From Rhizobium metallidurans (GTDB lineage: Bacteria > Pseudomonadota > Alphaproteobacteria > Rhizobiales > Rhizobiaceae): a stretch of DNA of 64,000 nucleotides. Of the stretch, positions 62,644 to 64,000 are shown piece by piece. Position numbers and translations under genes: made by a program. The stretch spans positions 44,096 through 108,095 of the forward strand of contig NZ_JACIDW010000014.1 in the NCBI RefSeq assembly GCF_014196505.1. The letters are read 5' to 3'. The notes below the pieces were generated by a model, which saw only the letters and a program-made list of their open reading frames with translations, ran no database searches and had not been told where the DNA came from. The first letter of the stretch is position 1. Each line of letters starts with the position of its first letter.

Positions 62644-63390
62644 ATGAAGATTCTCGTCCCCGTCAAGCGGGTGGTTGACTACAACGTGAAGATCCGGGTG
62701 AAGCCGGATGGCACGGGCGTCGAACTGGCCAACATCAAGATGTCGATGAACCCCTTCGACGAGATTTCGGTGGAAGAGGCGCTTCGCCTGAAGGAAGCCG
62801 GCAAGGCCGAGGAAGTGATCGTGGTCTCGATCGGTCCCGCGAAAGCCGAGGAGACGCTGCGCACGGCGCTCGCCATGGGCGCCGACCGCGCCATCCTGGT
62901 CGAGACCGACGATGCCGTCGAGCCGCTCGCCGTCGCCAAGATCCTCAAGGGTGTCGCCGACGCCGAACAGCCCGGCCTCGTGATCGTCGGCAAGCAGGCG
63001 ATCGATGACGACTCGAACCAGACCGGCCAGATGCTGGCGGCCCTCTTGGGCACCGCGCAGGCCACCTTCGCCTCGAAGATCGAGATCGGCGATGGCAAGG
63101 CGACCGTGACCCGCGAAGTCGACGGCGGCCTGCAGACCATCGACGTCAAGTTGCCGGCGGTCGTCACCACGGATCTGCGTCTCAACGAGCCGCGCTACGC
63201 CTCGCTGCCCAACATCATGAAGGCCAAGAAGAAGCCGCTCGACAAGAAGAGCCCCGCTGATTTCGGCGTTTCCACCGCACTGAGGCTCAAGGTGCTGAAG
63301 ACCGAGGAGCCCTCCGGCCGCAAGGCGGGCGTCAAGGTCGCATCGGTCGCCGAGCTCGTCGAAAAGCTCAAGTCCGCCGGCGTCCTCTAA
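62644..63390 (+). CDS. etfB: Electron transfer flavoprotein beta subunit
   Basis: A 248-residue EtfB: MKILVPVKRVVDYNVKIRV, MNPFDEISVEEALRLKEAG (AMP/FAD-side motif), GADRAILVE, GKQAIDDDSNQTGQMLA and the recognition loop LRLNEPRYASLPNIMKAKKKPL. With EtfA (next gene) it accepts electrons from flavin dehydrogenases and hands them to ETF:quinone oxidoreductase. GGAGGACCCC precedes the ATG. The 47-base gap to the upstream dehydrogenase gene leaves open whether it is co-transcribed. Confidence 0.5.
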   Translation: MKILVPVKRVVDYNVKIRVKPDGTGVELANIKMSMNPFDEISVEEALRLKEAGKAEEVIVVSIGPAKAEETLRTALAMGADRAILVETDDAVEPLAVAKILKGVADAEQPGLVIVGKQAIDDDSNQTGQMLAALLGTAQATFASKIEIGDGKATVTREVDGGLQTIDVKLPAVVTTDLRLNEPRYASLPNIMKAKKKPLDKKSPADFGVSTALRLKVLKTEEPSGRKAGVKVASVAELVEKLKSAGVL

Positions 63391-63413
63391 GATCTGGAAA
63401 GGGAGATTACATC

Positions 63414-64000
63414 ATGGCCATTCTTCTTCTGGCTGATCACGACAACGCAAGCCTTTCCGACCAGACCGCCAAGACGCTCGCGGCAGCCGCAAAAATCGCC
63501 AAGGATCAGGGGGGCGACGTGCATGTGCTTGTCGCCGGCAAGGGCGCCAAGCCCGCGGCCGATGCCGCCGCCAAGCTGTCGGGCGTCTCCAAGGTCCTGC
63601 TCGCCGAAAGCGACGAGCTTGCCAACAATCTGGCCGAGCCGCTGGCCGACCTGATCGTTTCGCTGGCCGCAAGCTACGACACCATCATCTCGGCCGCCAC
63701 CTCGGTCGGCAAGAACGTGCTGCCGCGCGTCGCAGCCCTGCTCGACGTCGCCCAGGTCTCGGAAATCATCGAGGTGGTCTCGGCTGATACCTTCAAGCGC
63801 CCGATCTACGCCGGCAACGCCATCCAGACGGTGCAGTCGACCGACGCCAAGAAGGTGATCACCGTCAGAACCGCGTCCTTCGCCGCCGCCGCCGAGGGCG
63901 GGTCCGCTTCGGTCGAGGCGATCCCCGCCGTGTCCGATCCGGGTCTGTCGACCTTCGTCAAGGATGCGCTGTCGACCTCCGACCGTCCGGAGCTGACATC
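63414..64000 (+). CDS. etfA: Electron transfer flavoprotein alpha subunit (3' end outside window)
   Basis: The first 195 residues of EtfA are visible: MAILLLADHDNASLSDQTAKTLAAA, AAASVGKNVLPRVAALLD-type SAATSVGKNVLPRVA and RPIYAGNAIQTVQS, the normal domain I. The FAD-binding C-terminal domain lies beyond the window. Follows etfB by 23 bases with GGGAG before the ATG. Confidence 0.5.
   Translation, partial: MAILLLADHDNASLSDQTAKTLAAAAKIAKDQGGDVHVLVAGKGAKPAADAAAKLSGVSKVLLAESDELANNLAEPLADLIVSLAASYDTIISAATSVGKNVLPRVAALLDVAQVSEIIEVVSADTFKRPIYAGNAIQTVQSTDAKKVITVRTASFAAAAEGGSASVEAIPAVSDPGLSTFVKDALSTSDRPELT

Overview
The window looks like a chromosome or large replicon of a Rhizobiaceae-type alphaproteobacterium (Rhizobium/Ensifer/Shinella/Agrobacterium relatives). 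This rests on high GC, very dense tightly overlapped catabolic operons, many ABC importers each paired with a local regulator, a fused SorC-regulator/dihydroxyacetone-kinase gene, cupin-type phosphoglucose isomerase, a MXKDX-repeat protein and a complete heterotetrameric sarcosine oxidase operon. Nothing in the sequence fixes the species. I saw no rRNA, tRNA, CRISPR array, transposase or phage gene.

Region 1 (1-7100): end of a dihydroxyacetone (Dha) module, i.e. a SorC-type regulator fused to DhaK and followed by dhaL. Then a minus-strand operon for membrane-lipid-type functions (DUF1295 membrane enzyme, CFA-synthase-like methyltransferase, unknown membrane protein, Blc-type lipocalin) whose ribosome binding site is buried in a strong mRNA hairpin. 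Two small exported proteins follow (MXKDX repeat, DUF2147).

Region 2 (7165-14794): a carbohydrate island around a divergent operator region. On one side are a family-1 solute-binding protein without its own permeases and a ThuA-like protein. On the other are a LacI repressor, a DUF2264 protein and a 2-hydroxyacid dehydrogenase. A GlcD-like FAD dehydrogenase follows.

Region 3 (14800-28454): two divergent sugar operons. Minus strand: cupin phosphoglucose isomerase, KDPG-type aldolase, shikimate-dehydrogenase-like enzyme, D-2-hydroxyacid dehydrogenase, UlaG-like metallo-hydrolase, RpiR/SIS regulator. Plus strand: ribose-type ABC importer (binding protein, ATPase, permease), FGGY sugar kinase, HAD phosphatase, SDR, glycerol-dehydrogenase-like enzyme, SDR. 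The promoter between them carries a TGTA-N7-TACA palindrome of the RpiR/HexR kind. The enzyme set does not match a pathway I can name.

Region 4 (28455-43591): a decayed LysR gene, a polar amino-acid ABC importer, a GlxA-type AraC regulator, an SDR plus GntR/FCD regulator pair, a LysR regulator and the operon soxBDAG-folD-purU. The last demethylates sarcosine and channels the one-carbon unit through tetrahydrofolate. A strong bidirectional terminator closes it.

Region 5 (43658-62596): aminotransferase plus RidA under a divergent LysR; a PotDBCA-type importer followed by a DapA-family lyase and a second GlcD-like dehydrogenase; a second amino-acid importer interleaved with another DapA-family lyase; then hydantoinase A/B, an FMN alpha-hydroxyacid oxidase and an aspartate-dehydrogenase-like protein. 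Three transcription units in regions 4 and 5 share a GTATAC palindrome inside TTGACA promoters, next to an FCD-type GntR gene, suggesting one regulon for a nitrogenous, probably N-methylated or cyclic-amide, substrate.

Region 6 (62644-64000): etfB and the start of etfA, the electron-transfer flavoprotein that could accept electrons from flavin dehydrogenases; the window ends inside etfA.
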